Notes: a model not told the origin generated them from the sequence alone. DNA of 64,000 nt from Fimbriimonadaceae bacterium (GCA_019638775.1 JAHBTD010000001.1:1054001-1118000), one strand, 5' to 3'; shown: positions 42,681 through 51,513, counted from the stretch's first letter. Translations and numbers: made by a program.

Positions 42681-44149
42681 GCGAGCCCACGCCGGGCTTC
42701 GATGTGCCTGAAGCTCCCCCATTATTGGAAGAGCCCGTTGAGCCGAAAGAGCCCAACTCCTACTTCGGCATTATCGCGCTCAGCCTGCTGCTGCTCCTTT
42801 TGATTTCACTATCGCTTGCCAACTATCTCGGGAGCGGTCGTGAGTCGCGCACGGACTTTTCCAAGCACCATACAACATTCCGCAGCGTGATTCTGCAAGT
42901 AGAAGCTCCCAAGCGGGCTGGTTCGAAGAGCATCGGCTACCCGCTTGATGCTCTTGTAACTCCGATGAAGGAGCTCAAAGAGCAAGCCCAAGCCGAACCA
43001 GAAGCCGCTGCGCTTTTGGCGACCATGCACTTTGAGCGGAACGAGCCCGTGCCGCCCGAACTGCTCAAGACACTCAACGAATACCAGGAGAAACCTCCGA
43101 AGCAAGACAAGCAGTCTGCCAAGCCAAAGCCAGGCGACGCCGTTCCATTAGACGACACAACAAAGTACAAGCTGATCGCTGAAGCATACGCCGAGACCCC
43201 TCCGAACCTTGAGCGCGCCAAGGTCATCTACGACAAGCTCCAATCGAGCAAGTTTGCTTTTCGCTGGGCGGGCGTTCACGCCCTAGAAAGAGCCGGGTCA
43301 AAAACCGCGAGAGTTGAGGGCCTTCCCACTTCAAAAATCACCTTTTCGGTGGTCGTGACAAGCATCTGGGCATTGGGCATTGGGCTTGGCATCATCGCGC
43401 TGATCGGCTACCTCTACATGCGCATCTCCGGCAATTGGCTGCCGAAAGGACACCCGGTCGGGACGCTTACACAACCGGAAGGCGATCGACTTGCGATGTG
43501 CGCCGCACGGATTCTCGCGACATTTTTCGGCACTCAATGGATCGCCGCGAGCCTGTTCTTGCCGGCGATGGATGCAGAAGCAGCGATGGCCCTCGCTACA
43601 GGAATGGGAATTGTAGCGGCGATCTGGATAGCGAGCCTTCCTTTCTCGCAGTCTAAACCTTCGCTTATCCGTCTGTCCTTTTCACGCCAGGATTTGGGCA
43701 AGAACATTCTTTGGGGAGTTGGCGGCGCGCTTGCAAATCTTCCAGTGCTGCTCATTGTTGCGCTCATCTCCAATCTGATCTTTTCCTGGTTGCCGCCTGC
43801 GGAACACCCGATTAGCGTCGAGCTCCAAACCAATCAAAGCCCGCTCACCCTACTCGTGCTGTTCTTTGCCGCAACTATTGGCGCCCCCATTATTGAGGAG
43901 CTGACCTTTAGGGGGGCAATGCTTCCGGGCCTGGTGCGCTTAATGGGAAGACCGGTGCTTGCGACGGTTGTTGTTGGGCTCGCCTTTGCTGCAATCCACC
44001 CAACCGGTATTCCCGCGTGGATGCCACTGGCGATGATCAGCATTACGGCTTCGATCCTCACCAACATGCGAGGATCTTTGATTCCCGCGATCGTGATGCA
44101 CGCTACTCATAACTTGCTGTTGGTCATCCTGACGCTAGCCATCTTCTGA
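42677..44149 (+). CDS. CPBP-family intramembrane metalloprotease with long extracytoplasmic domain
   Basis: A 490-residue protein. One membrane segment (about 30-52) is followed by a helical soluble region of about 160 residues, then a second segment near 220-240. A CPBP (CAAX protease/bacteriocin-processing) domain carries APIIEELTFRGAMLPG (the EExxxR motif), VVGLAFAAIHPTG and IVMHATHNLLL, which include the glutamates and histidines needed for catalysis. Some relatives process bacteriocins or give self-immunity; others act on prenylated or membrane peptides. The soluble insert is unusual for the family. The overlap with DUF6785 (ATGA) points to a joint role. Confidence 0.87.
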   Translation: MSEPTPGFDVPEAPPLLEEPVEPKEPNSYFGIIALSLLLLLLISLSLANYLGSGRESRTDFSKHHTTFRSVILQVEAPKRAGSKSIGYPLDALVTPMKELKEQAQAEPEAAALLATMHFERNEPVPPELLKTLNEYQEKPPKQDKQSAKPKPGDAVPLDDTTKYKLIAEAYAETPPNLERAKVIYDKLQSSKFAFRWAGVHALERAGSKTARVEGLPTSKITFSVVVTSIWALGIGLGIIALIGYLYMRISGNWLPKGHPVGTLTQPEGDRLAMCAARILATFFGTQWIAASLFLPAMDAEAAMALATGMGIVAAIWIASLPFSQSKPSLIRLSFSRQDLGKNILWGVGGALANLPVLLIVALISNLIFSWLPPAEHPISVELQTNQSPLTLLVLFFAATIGAPIIEELTFRGAMLPGLVRLMGRPVLATVVVGLAFAAIHPTGIPAWMPLAMISITASILTNMRGSLIPAIVMHATHNLLLVILTLAIF

Positions 44150-44170
44150 TCCGTCTGTTCTCTCAAGGGT

Positions 44171-44959
44171 ATGTTGGAAGCGATGGCGAAGCAAGTGGGT
44201 TTATTCCAGCCGATCAACAATGTCGCGATGGGCGTCTTTACGTTCGTTGGCGAATGTACGCTGATCGTCTGGGAAGCTGCTCGCCGGATCTTCCGTCGTC
44301 CCGCCGAGATCGTTGAAACGATCAATCAAATGGCTTTCATCGGGGTTGCCTCCGTTCCCATCGTGGCTCTGACCACTTTCTTTTCTGGCGCGGTTCTGGC
44401 GCTCTACTCGTCCGAGTTCTTGCTCAAATATGGGGCTTCCCAGTTTGTCGGCAGTGCGGTCGGCCTTGCTGTCACCCGTGAGATCGCTCCAGTTTTGGCT
44501 GGGATCATGGTTGCCGCACGTTGCGGCTCGGCGATGGCAGCCCAGATCGGATCGATGAATGTGACCGAACAGATCGACGCTCTGCGAATGCTGAGCGTCA
44601 ACCCGAGCAACTATCTCGTTCTTCCGCGTATGATCGCTGCGGCGGTGATGCTGCCCATTTTGTGCATGGTGGGCGTGTACTCGGGCGTTCTTGGAGGCAT
44701 GCTGGTCGCCCAAGCAAGCGGCGTGCCAGGCGGATTGTTCTTGAACTCGATGCAGCAGTTTGTGACGCCTTGGGACTTTGTCGGCGGGTTGATCAAGGCC
44801 CCAATCTTCGGACTGATCATCGCTGTAGTCGCATGCCAACAGGGGATGCGGACATCCAACGGCGCCGTAGGCGTTGGACGAGCGACCACGAACACAGTCG
44901 TGATCTCGATGGTTCTCGTTTACGTTGCGAACTACATCCTGGCGCAGATTCTTTATTGA
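44171..44959 (+). CDS. MlaE-family ABC transporter permease
   Basis: A 262-residue MlaE/YrbE permease. FIGVASVPIVALTTFFSGAV, then LAVTREIAPVLAGIMVAARC with GSAMAAQIGSMNVTEQIDAL (the conserved cytoplasmic loop), and FGLIIAVVACQQGMRTSNGA near the end. In Mla systems it works with MlaF (ATPase) and MlaD (substrate-binding) to move phospholipids between the membranes; neither gene is adjacent. It lies 21 bases after the protease gene. A repeat hairpin follows its stop. Confidence 0.92.
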   Translation: MLEAMAKQVGLFQPINNVAMGVFTFVGECTLIVWEAARRIFRRPAEIVETINQMAFIGVASVPIVALTTFFSGAVLALYSSEFLLKYGASQFVGSAVGLAVTREIAPVLAGIMVAARCGSAMAAQIGSMNVTEQIDALRMLSVNPSNYLVLPRMIAAAVMLPILCMVGVYSGVLGGMLVAQASGVPGGLFLNSMQQFVTPWDFVGGLIKAPIFGLIIAVVACQQGMRTSNGAVGVGRATTNTVVISMVLVYVANYILAQILY

Positions 44960-44960
44960 G

Positions 44961-45030
44961 GTGATCAGCTATCAGCTATCGGCGATCCTTCCTCTTTTGA
45001 GGGCAGATCGCTGACAGCTGAGGGCTGATC
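44961..45030. repeat. heptamer arrays forming a hairpin, overlapping the end of the next gene
   Basis: GTGATCA, GCTATCA, GCTATCG, GCGATCC from 44961 are mirrored after a 15-base loop by AGATCGC, TGACAGC, TGAGGGC, TGATCGC. Arms of 25 bases match at 21 positions. The sequence also encodes the last ~22 residues of the convergent phosphopantetheinyl transferase. Confidence 0.8.
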
Positions 45031-45774
45031 GCTCTGCCATGCCACTCCAAGCGTCACTTTGTGCCCCGTCAGGGTCGTTGTGTACGTTCGGAAAGCCACA
45101 TCGCCAAACACACCTTCCGCGATCAACACGTCCGGCTGTTGCCGAACCCTAAGCAAAGCATAATCCTTCATCACCGAACCCTTCACGTTATGCGCCTTGA
45201 ACGCGGCCTCTTTGATCGTCCACCGCGTGAGCGGCTCGATGGGCAACCCCGGTGTGTCCAGAAGTGAGATTCGGGTGACAATGCGCTCAGCAACCGGGCG
45301 GGTTTCCTTCTCTACGTCGATGCCAATTCCGAGGTTGGTGCCCCCCTCGTCGAGCGCCGCAACGGCGGCAACCGCCATGCCATCCGTATGCGAGAGGCTC
45401 GTCGCGAGCCGTCCATTGAATCCCGTCCCGAGAAGTTTGGGCAAGCCTTGAACGAGCGAAGAAGCGACGCATGCGCGACTGCTGAGCCACTGGTTTAGCT
45501 CCTTCGACTTTTCCGGCCCCGGAGGCTCAAACAACTTGGGCATATCGAGGTCGGCAAGGGTAATGCCACTGCTGCGCAGCACAGTGACGAACCTCTCCGC
45601 ACGCCCGTAGATGTCGCGCAGAGAGCGGACCAGGTAGGCCTCCGGCTCCTGAACCTGAATCAACATCGACTCCCCGGTCAGGAATCGAGGCTTCGGATCA
45701 GGAAGGTCTTTGAGGCAGACCTCGATAAAGTCTTTGATTTGCAAACCTGATGATTTTAACGCTATCGGCACCAT
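44965..45774 (-). CDS. 4'-phosphopantetheinyl transferase-like protein
   Basis: A 269-residue protein of the Sfp/AcpS superfamily. LGIGIDVEKETRP carries the Mg2+ ligand Asp-x-Glu, and RWTIKEAAFKAHN is the W-x-x-KEA-x-x-KA motif. ATSLSHTDGMAVAAVA corresponds to the SxSH block, here SLSHT. It would transfer phosphopantetheine from CoA to a carrier protein. ATG at 45774 is preferred; longer readings cross the divergent metalloprotease gene. The C-terminal ~22 residues (after GVAWQ) come from the repeat array and are unlikely to be part of the fold. No carrier protein gene is near. Confidence 0.85.
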   Translation of the reverse strand: MVPIALKSSGLQIKDFIEVCLKDLPDPKPRFLTGESMLIQVQEPEAYLVRSLRDIYGRAERFVTVLRSSGITLADLDMPKLFEPPGPEKSKELNQWLSSRACVASSLVQGLPKLLGTGFNGRLATSLSHTDGMAVAAVAALDEGGTNLGIGIDVEKETRPVAERIVTRISLLDTPGLPIEPLTRWTIKEAAFKAHNVKGSVMKDYALLRVRQQPDVLIAEGVFGDVAFRTYTTTLTGHKVTLGVAWQSDQPSAVSDLPSKEEGSPIADS

Positions 45775-45963
45775 CGCGTTGCAAGACAGGGCTGCGCATA
45801 TACGGCATACGCCAAACAGATTGCGGGTTTTTTGATGTTTCCGGCTGTATCGCCTAAGGCTCCACGCGCCTCTTACCGATGATCTGAATACAGCACGTCG
45901 AGGGCTATTGGTTTTTAGGGCGGCAAGGCAACTCGAAGGGTGGACGTGCTCGGGAGGAATGCC

Positions 45964-46722
45964 TTGCATCTTATTGCGTGTGGACAAATCAAAAGAGCGC
46001 TCCTGTGCGTTGCCTTGGCCGGCACGACAGTCTTTGGAGCGGCCCGCGACGGTGACCTTCTCCGGGGACCGGGGTTCTTGCCCGATCTGCAAACCCACCT
46101 CAACCGCGCGAACGACAACCTCAAGGTGAACGACTTTCAAGGCGCAATGGCTCAATCGGACGCCATCCTCCTAAACTCCGATGTGAAGGTCTACTTCGAC
46201 CTTGCTACCGCTCCTGCATATAAGCAGGCCCAGCTTCGCGAGATCTTTTTTGATGGAGCTGACATGTGGGCTCCCGTTATCCAGAACACCGTACGCTTCA
46301 TCGAAACCGATCGGCGGTCAGACGCAGATGTTGTGGTCGGGTTCCGTGGGAATGTGCAAGGTTACGCAGCCCAGGTAGGCGGTCATGCGACTTGGCGGCG
46401 AATCGTCCGCAAACTGGACGACGGCAGCTACGACGTCGAGTTCAAAGCCAACATCTCCATCCGTACCGTTGCCCCCAACGGACAAGCCATGAATGTCGCT
46501 CAGATGCGACACATTAGCGCTCATGAGATTGGACACATTCTTGGCTTGAACGATAGCGACCAGATCGGTGACGTTATGGGACCGCTCGTTCTCAACCGTC
46601 CTGCTACGAAAGTTAGCTCACGAGAGCTTGATAGCCTCCGAAAGTTACGAAATGAAGCGATGGACATTCGCCGACGATCCTTGTCTGGCTGGGTTCTTGG
46701 CTTCGATAGGTACACTCTCTGA
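45964..46722 (+). CDS. secreted matrixin-like metalloprotease (metzincin)
   Basis: A 252-residue protein with a signal peptide (HLIACGQIKRALLCVALAGT, ending near FGA). The zinc motif HEIGHILGLND is at residues 187-197 in HExxHxxGxxD form, followed by the Met-turn in VMGP (Met205). A helical region (about 40-95) precedes the catalytic domain and may act as a propeptide-like or carrier region; a cysteine-switch motif is not evident. The TTG at 45964, six or seven bases after GGGAGGA, is chosen over an in-frame GTG at 45940 which lacks a site. Divergent from the phosphopantetheinyl transferase and directly abutting the next gene. Confidence 0.85.
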   Translation: MHLIACGQIKRALLCVALAGTTVFGAARDGDLLRGPGFLPDLQTHLNRANDNLKVNDFQGAMAQSDAILLNSDVKVYFDLATAPAYKQAQLREIFFDGADMWAPVIQNTVRFIETDRRSDADVVVGFRGNVQGYAAQVGGHATWRRIVRKLDDGSYDVEFKANISIRTVAPNGQAMNVAQMRHISAHEIGHILGLNDSDQIGDVMGPLVLNRPATKVSSRELDSLRKLRNEAMDIRRRSLSGWVLGFDRYTL

Positions 46723-48531
46723 GTGCGACTAACCGAGGCGCTGACGATGCCCTGCCTCATTGGCGACGGGGCCAACGGAACCGTCTTGGCCGCGATGGGC
46801 TTCAAGTTCCAACCGACCGATTTGGCCAATATTATGGCTCCAGAGTTGGTCATAGAAGTGCACCGGCAATACTTCGACGCCGGAGCCGATTTCGTTGAGA
46901 CCAACACCTTCTCCTCGAACCGCTTTAAGATGGCGGGGCATAAAGTCGACATCGCTGAGCTCAACCTTCAAGGCGCACGGCTCGCACGCGAAGCAGCCGG
47001 GAGAACCAAGCTCGTTCTCGGTGCGATTGGCCCGGCTGGAAAGTCGATGGAGCCGATCGGCCAGCTCTCTCCCAAAGACATTGCCGAGTCCATTACTGAG
47101 GTTGCAGCACCCCTAATCGAAGGTGGCATCGACGGCTTTATCCTCGAATCGTTTATCAATATCGATGAATTGGAGGTCGCCGTCAGAGCGCTCCAAGCTG
47201 TTTCCGATCTCCCGATCATCGTCAGCAAAGCCTACATCGAAGATGGCGAAACGCTTGCCGAGGGGTTCCCCCTTCGGTGTTCTGAGCGAATGGCGTCCTG
47301 GGGTGTTGCGGCGGTGGGAGCCAACTGCGTCGTCGGGCCACAGCGGATGACCGATTTGGTCCGTATGCTCAGCGAAGCCTCCGATTTACCTGTGCTCGCT
47401 TTTCCTACACCCGGATTGCCGCAATTGGTCAAAGGAGAGATCGCCTACGACACGTCGCCGGAGTACTTTGCGAAGGCTTCCCTCAAGCTCATTGAGGAAG
47501 GTGCGCGCATCATCGGAGGCTGTTGCGGAACAACGCCCGATCACATTCGCGAGATACGCCGAGCGCTGGATGAAGCTCCGGTAAAGGTTCGCAAAAGAGC
47601 CACAACAACCCTGGCATCAGGCGCCGCCAAGGAGCTTCCGACAACACCACCGACGGCATTGCGCGAAAAGCTGGGTGAGAAGTTTGTCGTCGCGGTAGAA
47701 GTGGACGTCCCGCGTGGATTACGACTTGAAAAGCTGTTTTCGGCGGTTGAACGATTGCGCGATGCTGGGGCCGATGTCATCAACATTTCGGATGGCGCGC
47801 GGGCGCGGCTCAGGATGAACCCGATGGCGGTCTGCCACGAGATTCAGACGAACCTTGGCATCGACGCCACAATGCACTTCTCGTGCCGCGATCGAAACCT
47901 GCTCGCTATACAAGCCGACCTTTTGGGCTGCCACACACTTGGCGTTCGAAACATCCTCGCTGTTACCGGCGACCCCGCAAACATTGGCGACTACCCCAGC
48001 GCGACCAGCGTCTTCGACGTGGACGCGATCGGCCTAACGCGAATCCTTTCGCGCCTGAACGAAGGCAACGACCTTGCCGGGTACAGCGTGGGCATGAAGT
48101 GCGGTTTCACCATCGCCGTGGCCTTCAACCCGATGGCTCTCGACTTTGACTTGGAATACGACCGACTGAAGCGCAAAGCCGATGCGGGCGCGCACCTGGT
48201 CTACACCCAGCCCGTCTTCGACGAAGCCATGGTGGATAAGGCCATCGAGTGCTGCACGAAACTTGGGTTGCCGAGCTTTGTGGGCGTGATGCCATTGCGA
48301 AGTCATCGACATACCGAATTCATGCACAACGAAGTCCCCGGGATCGTGATCCCCGATTGGCTCCGCAAACGAATGGCCGATGCCGATACGGATGAGGAAG
48401 CCATAGAAGCGGGCGTGGAAGAGTCGCAAAAGCTTGCTGCTGCCATCCGCAAGTGCGCCCAAGGTCTCTATTTGATGCCTCCGGCGGGCAATCTCCTCCT
48501 TGCGGAACGTGTCATGGAAGCGGCGCGTTAG
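46723..48531 (+). CDS. bifunctional homocysteine S-methyltransferase / methylenetetrahydrofolate reductase
   Basis: A 602-residue fusion like B. subtilis YitJ. The N-terminal half is a homocysteine methyltransferase barrel (DGANGTVLAAMGF, ADFVETNTFSSNRFK, GANCVVGP, and IIGGCCGTTPDHI with the zinc cysteines). The C-terminal half (about residues 310-600) is an MTHFR barrel: VAVEVDVPRGLRLEKLF, GDPANIGDYPSATSVFDVDA for flavin, and HLVYTQPVFDEAMVDKAIEC. It links 5,10-methylene-THF reduction to methionine formation; the methyl donor of the first domain is uncertain because no cobalamin domain is present. GTG at 46723 follows the previous stop directly. Confidence 0.93.
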   Translation: MRLTEALTMPCLIGDGANGTVLAAMGFKFQPTDLANIMAPELVIEVHRQYFDAGADFVETNTFSSNRFKMAGHKVDIAELNLQGARLAREAAGRTKLVLGAIGPAGKSMEPIGQLSPKDIAESITEVAAPLIEGGIDGFILESFINIDELEVAVRALQAVSDLPIIVSKAYIEDGETLAEGFPLRCSERMASWGVAAVGANCVVGPQRMTDLVRMLSEASDLPVLAFPTPGLPQLVKGEIAYDTSPEYFAKASLKLIEEGARIIGGCCGTTPDHIREIRRALDEAPVKVRKRATTTLASGAAKELPTTPPTALREKLGEKFVVAVEVDVPRGLRLEKLFSAVERLRDAGADVINISDGARARLRMNPMAVCHEIQTNLGIDATMHFSCRDRNLLAIQADLLGCHTLGVRNILAVTGDPANIGDYPSATSVFDVDAIGLTRILSRLNEGNDLAGYSVGMKCGFTIAVAFNPMALDFDLEYDRLKRKADAGAHLVYTQPVFDEAMVDKAIECCTKLGLPSFVGVMPLRSHRHTEFMHNEVPGIVIPDWLRKRMADADTDEEAIEAGVEESQKLAAAIRKCAQGLYLMPPAGNLLLAERVMEAAR

Positions 48532-48543
48532 GTAAGGTCAGCC

Positions 48544-49380
48544 GTGCCCGAGTCAAGCTCCTCAAACGCAAAAAGCACTTCAAGACGTCGTCTTCTCAAG
48601 ACGCTCTTGTATGGCGGAATTGGACTCACGGCAGCGGCAGAATGGGGGCAAGCACGTCGGCTTTCGGTTGAGAAAACGACTTTGAAACTGCCCAGGTGGG
48701 ATGCCGATGGCTTTCGTGTGGGTCTCATCAGCGACCTCCACACAAACAACACTCCGCAGGCCGATCGCGCGATTGAAGCCCTCCGTTTGGCTCTGATCGA
48801 AAAACCGGACGTCATCCTCATCGGTGGAGACTTCCTGAATCAAAACACTCCCGCCGCAGATGCTGGCTTGGATCGTTTCTTAAGAGCTGCGGCAGGCGAG
48901 TCGGTCCCAATCTATGCCGTACTTGGGAATCACGACTACTGGCTCGACCATCCCGAACGCGTGATTAGCCGCCTTCGACGCAGTGAAGTAAAGCTGCTCC
49001 GAAATGAAACCGCTCAGGTCAATGGAGTCACGATTTTGGGCATTGATGACGGCATCGCAGGCCGAGACCGCCACGACACCCTCAGCTCAAAGGACGACGG
49101 AAAATCCACCATTGCGCTCTTTCATGAACCCGATTTTGTGACACGGATCGATAAACGCATCAGCCTCATGCTTGCTGGGCACAGTCACGGCGGGCAGGTT
49201 TGTCTCCCCTTCGGTTATGCCGTTCATACGCCCCGAGGAGCGCGAGATTACATCCGCGGCTATTACCCGGATGCCAACGTGCCGCTTTATGTGACGCGGG
49301 GAGTGGGTACAGTCGGCCCCGATGTACGACTGTATTCGGCTCCGGAAGTCTCCATCCTTACTCTGCGAGGTGAGGCATAA
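48544..49380 (+). CDS. Tat-exported metallophosphoesterase, paralog 1
   Basis: A 278-residue protein. The twin-arginine-like leader TSRRRLLKTLLYGGIGLTAA is followed by a calcineurin-like domain. Metal-binding motifs are LISDLHTN, GGDFLNQN, VLGNHDYW, FHEPDF and AGHSHGGQ, in the order of YkuE/YaeI-type enzymes. It ends VSILTLRG. Related proteins act on UDP-sugars, phospholipids or lipid pyrophosphates near the membrane; the substrate here is unknown. GTG start at 48544. It is followed at once by a paralog, so the pair is one operon with the methyltransferase/reductase upstream. Confidence 0.9.
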   Translation: MPESSSSNAKSTSRRRLLKTLLYGGIGLTAAAEWGQARRLSVEKTTLKLPRWDADGFRVGLISDLHTNNTPQADRAIEALRLALIEKPDVILIGGDFLNQNTPAADAGLDRFLRAAAGESVPIYAVLGNHDYWLDHPERVISRLRRSEVKLLRNETAQVNGVTILGIDDGIAGRDRHDTLSSKDDGKSTIALFHEPDFVTRIDKRISLMLAGHSHGGQVCLPFGYAVHTPRGARDYIRGYYPDANVPLYVTRGVGTVGPDVRLYSAPEVSILTLRGEA

Positions 49381-49403
49381 AACTCCGCAACCTGATCTTT
49401 GGC

Positions 49404-50189
49404 GTGGCTGCGGCTAGCGCGGCAACGCTTGTTTACGGCGCACTGGTCGAATCCAACCGACTGGTGATCCAACGGTCAAGACTTCGTCTGGCAGGCTGGC
49501 CCGAAAGGCTCGCCAACTTTAAGATTGCCGTGATTGGTGACCTGCATTTGCGCGACGAATACACATGCGACCTGGGACGCCGAGCCATTGCCGCTGCCCT
49601 TGCCGAAGAGCCAGACATGGTGGTTCTCCCGGGGGATACCATTGCGTACTGGAAGCCAGAATCGCTCGGGATGCTCGCCGACGTCCTTGAACCCTTGTTG
49701 CTCATGAATGGCAACGTCGTAGCCGTGCCCGGAAACCACGAGTACTGGAGTGGTACTCCCGCATTGATCCGCCCGATTTACGACGAACTGAACATCAAGC
49801 TCCTCCAAAACGAGGCTTGGCGGCATGGTGGGGTGACCTGGGCAGGCGTGGATTCTGCCGCCGAGTCTGCCGCCGATCCTTTTGCCACGATGCGCGTGAC
49901 GAGCCTGATGGAGGACCCCGTTATCGTGGTTTGGCACGAGCCCGATCTCGTGGACTGGCTGCCAAGCGGAGCGTGTCTGATGATCAGCGGGCATTCTCAC
50001 GGAGGCCAGTTCCGACTACCCAATGGCTGGGCGCCTATGTACACTCGATTGGGAAAGAAGTACGTCGATGGGTTCTACCCAGAAGCCTCGACCCCGCTTT
50101 TTGTGACGCGTGGAATTGGAACCACCGGGCCTCCGTCCAGACTGTTTTGCCCGCCAACAGTAGACATCCTTACTTTGGAGTCGGACTAG
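49404..50189 (+). CDS. metallophosphoesterase, paralog 2, probably membrane-anchored
   Basis: A 261-residue calcineurin-like phosphoesterase. Motifs are VIGDLHLRDE, VLPGDTIAY, VPGNHEYW, WHEPDL and SGHSHGGQ. It is about one-third identical to its neighbour. The GTG at 49404 cuts an apparent signal anchor. The frame is open upstream to 49377, where KLRNLIFG continues into VAAASAATLVYGALVESNR as a good N-terminal hydrophobic segment. The codon there is ATA, overlapping the previous TAA and placed after GAGGTGAGG. Either ATA is used as start or an ATG has mutated. No Tat motif. Confidence 0.88.
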   Translation: MAAASAATLVYGALVESNRLVIQRSRLRLAGWPERLANFKIAVIGDLHLRDEYTCDLGRRAIAAALAEEPDMVVLPGDTIAYWKPESLGMLADVLEPLLLMNGNVVAVPGNHEYWSGTPALIRPIYDELNIKLLQNEAWRHGGVTWAGVDSAAESAADPFATMRVTSLMEDPVIVVWHEPDLVDWLPSGACLMISGHSHGGQFRLPNGWAPMYTRLGKKYVDGFYPEASTPLFVTRGIGTTGPPSRLFCPPTVDILTLESD

Positions 50190-50623
50190 TCATATCCCGT
50201 GAAGCGACCCGTGCTGCTTCCGCGAGAGTCCATGATCCACCAATCGACGATGTCCGCTGGATTAAACTCGATGATTTGGAACTGCTTGAAGCCGGTGATC
50301 TTTTTGGGCGCATCGGCAAGTCCTCCACGCCACCGAGTCTCATCGATGCGCTCAAAGCTGCTCACCCACAAGTCTTCGGTGTTGCCCACGGAGTCCTTTA
50401 GCCGCACCTTGACGGAGTAAGTTGCGTCGGTACCGCCGTACGCTTCGTACTTGGCCCAGAAGTCGGGCAGCGTCCGCTTAGCTTCAGCTAGGGCCTCTAG
50501 CTTTTTGGCCTCTTTGGCCTGCTCTTCCGCAGGATCGATGTGCGTTTTGGTCTCCCACTTGCAACCACAGACGACGGTAGACAAGAGTGCCGCCACTGCG
50601 AAGATGGCCCAAAGTCGGTTCAT
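50186..50623 (-). CDS. DUF2314-family lipoprotein-like protein
   Basis: A 145-residue protein. The signal sequence MNRLWAIFAVAALLSTVVCG contains a lipobox-like VVC-GC at Cys19/Cys21. A Glu/Lys/Ala-rich helix follows (EEQAKEAKKLEALAEAKRTL). The DUF2314 domain contains YSVKVRLKDSVGNTEDLWVS, PKKITGFKQFQIIEFNPADI and VDWWIMDSRG. DUF2314 proteins (YegJ-like) have no proven function. The gene is convergent with the phosphoesterase and overlaps its end by 4 bases. ATG at 50623 is selected by the signal sequence. Confidence 0.82.
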   Translation of the reverse strand: MNRLWAIFAVAALLSTVVCGCKWETKTHIDPAEEQAKEAKKLEALAEAKRTLPDFWAKYEAYGGTDATYSVKVRLKDSVGNTEDLWVSSFERIDETRWRGGLADAPKKITGFKQFQIIEFNPADIVDWWIMDSRGSSTGRFTGYD

Positions 50624-50688
50624 ACTCTTGAGTACGGGTCTGAGCCCAAATCTGTCACACTGCATGGCGTCATAATATTCGCATCTGC

Positions 50689-50764
<76 letters not shown>

Positions 50765-50799
50765 TCTTCCTTTGCAACGGTAGGTCTCTGACTCCAGCC

Positions 50800-51330
50800 T
50801 CACTGCATCCTAATCAGCCCAGGAACCTCCATCTCCTTCGGACCAAAACTGCCACCCACGGCAACGCCACCGGGCACCGGAGTGTAGATTTCGATCGCAA
50901 TCTGCGAAACTGCTAAGGGTGAGCCCTCTACGGTCGGCTTATCCGAAGGCGTGACAGTCGCGACGACCAGAAGTGGCGACTTCTCGTCCTTAAACCCGGT
51001 GAGCGAATGCGCTTTACCTGGCATGTTCGGGAAGAACTTTTTCATCGCTTCTCGATGCATCGGCGAGTTGTACCAAGCGTCGACCGCCGCCTTATTCTTA
51101 AACCAGGCATAGATCGCAAATTGCTTGCCGTCGTTGAATGAGCTTGTCTTGACCTGCATACAACCTGGAGTTGCTTTGAGGCCGCTGACGAGGTCCGGAA
51201 AATCCCGCACTGTGAGAACGCCCTGCCCACCACCCTGTTGCGACTGCGCCTGTGCTTTGGGAACCGTGATCCCAATACAGACACCAAACGCTATGCCGAA
51301 GCCGACAAGACACAAGTTTTTTAGAGTCAT
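50800..51330 (-). CDS. secreted protein with ABM-like (dimeric alpha/beta-barrel) domain
   Basis: A 176-residue protein with a signal peptide (MTLKNLCLVGFGIAFGVCIG, cleavage after KAQAQ). The region LVSGLKATPGCMQVKTSSFN then FAIYAWFKNKAAVDAWYNSP and MHREAMKKFFPNM has the layout of an antibiotic-biosynthesis-monooxygenase-like ferredoxin fold. The C-terminal third (IAIEIYTPVPGGVAVGGSFG) is beta-rich and ends GLIRMQ. The function is unknown; the fold is an inference from pattern. ATG at 51330 follows a short AT-rich stretch. The stop lies close to the tRNA-Arg gene. Confidence 0.75.
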   Translation of the reverse strand: MTLKNLCLVGFGIAFGVCIGITVPKAQAQSQQGGGQGVLTVRDFPDLVSGLKATPGCMQVKTSSFNDGKQFAIYAWFKNKAAVDAWYNSPMHREAMKKFFPNMPGKAHSLTGFKDEKSPLLVVATVTPSDKPTVEGSPLAVSQIAIEIYTPVPGGVAVGGSFGPKEMEVPGLIRMQ

Positions 51331-51484
51331 GATTGAATTGTACGAACCCCTTTGGCACCCCTGGTCTTTCCGACCCACCTCGAAGTCGATCTATGCACGA
51401 ATTTCACGCATTTAGGAACAGCAGTCTCTGTTGATTCACTGCTTTCGTTGCGAAACCCATCGGGTAAATACACGCAAAAATTTC

Positions 51485-51513
51485 TTGACTTCTTTGGAAT
51501 GAAGCTTTAGAAT
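51485..51513 (+). promoter_or_regulatory. sigma-70-type promoter of candidate small RNA 1
   Basis: TTGACT (51485-51490), a 17-base spacer and TAGAAT (51508-51513). It lies in a gene-free stretch of 573 bases (51331-51903) and points at a transcript that ends at the terminator 51594-51635. Confidence 0.7.
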
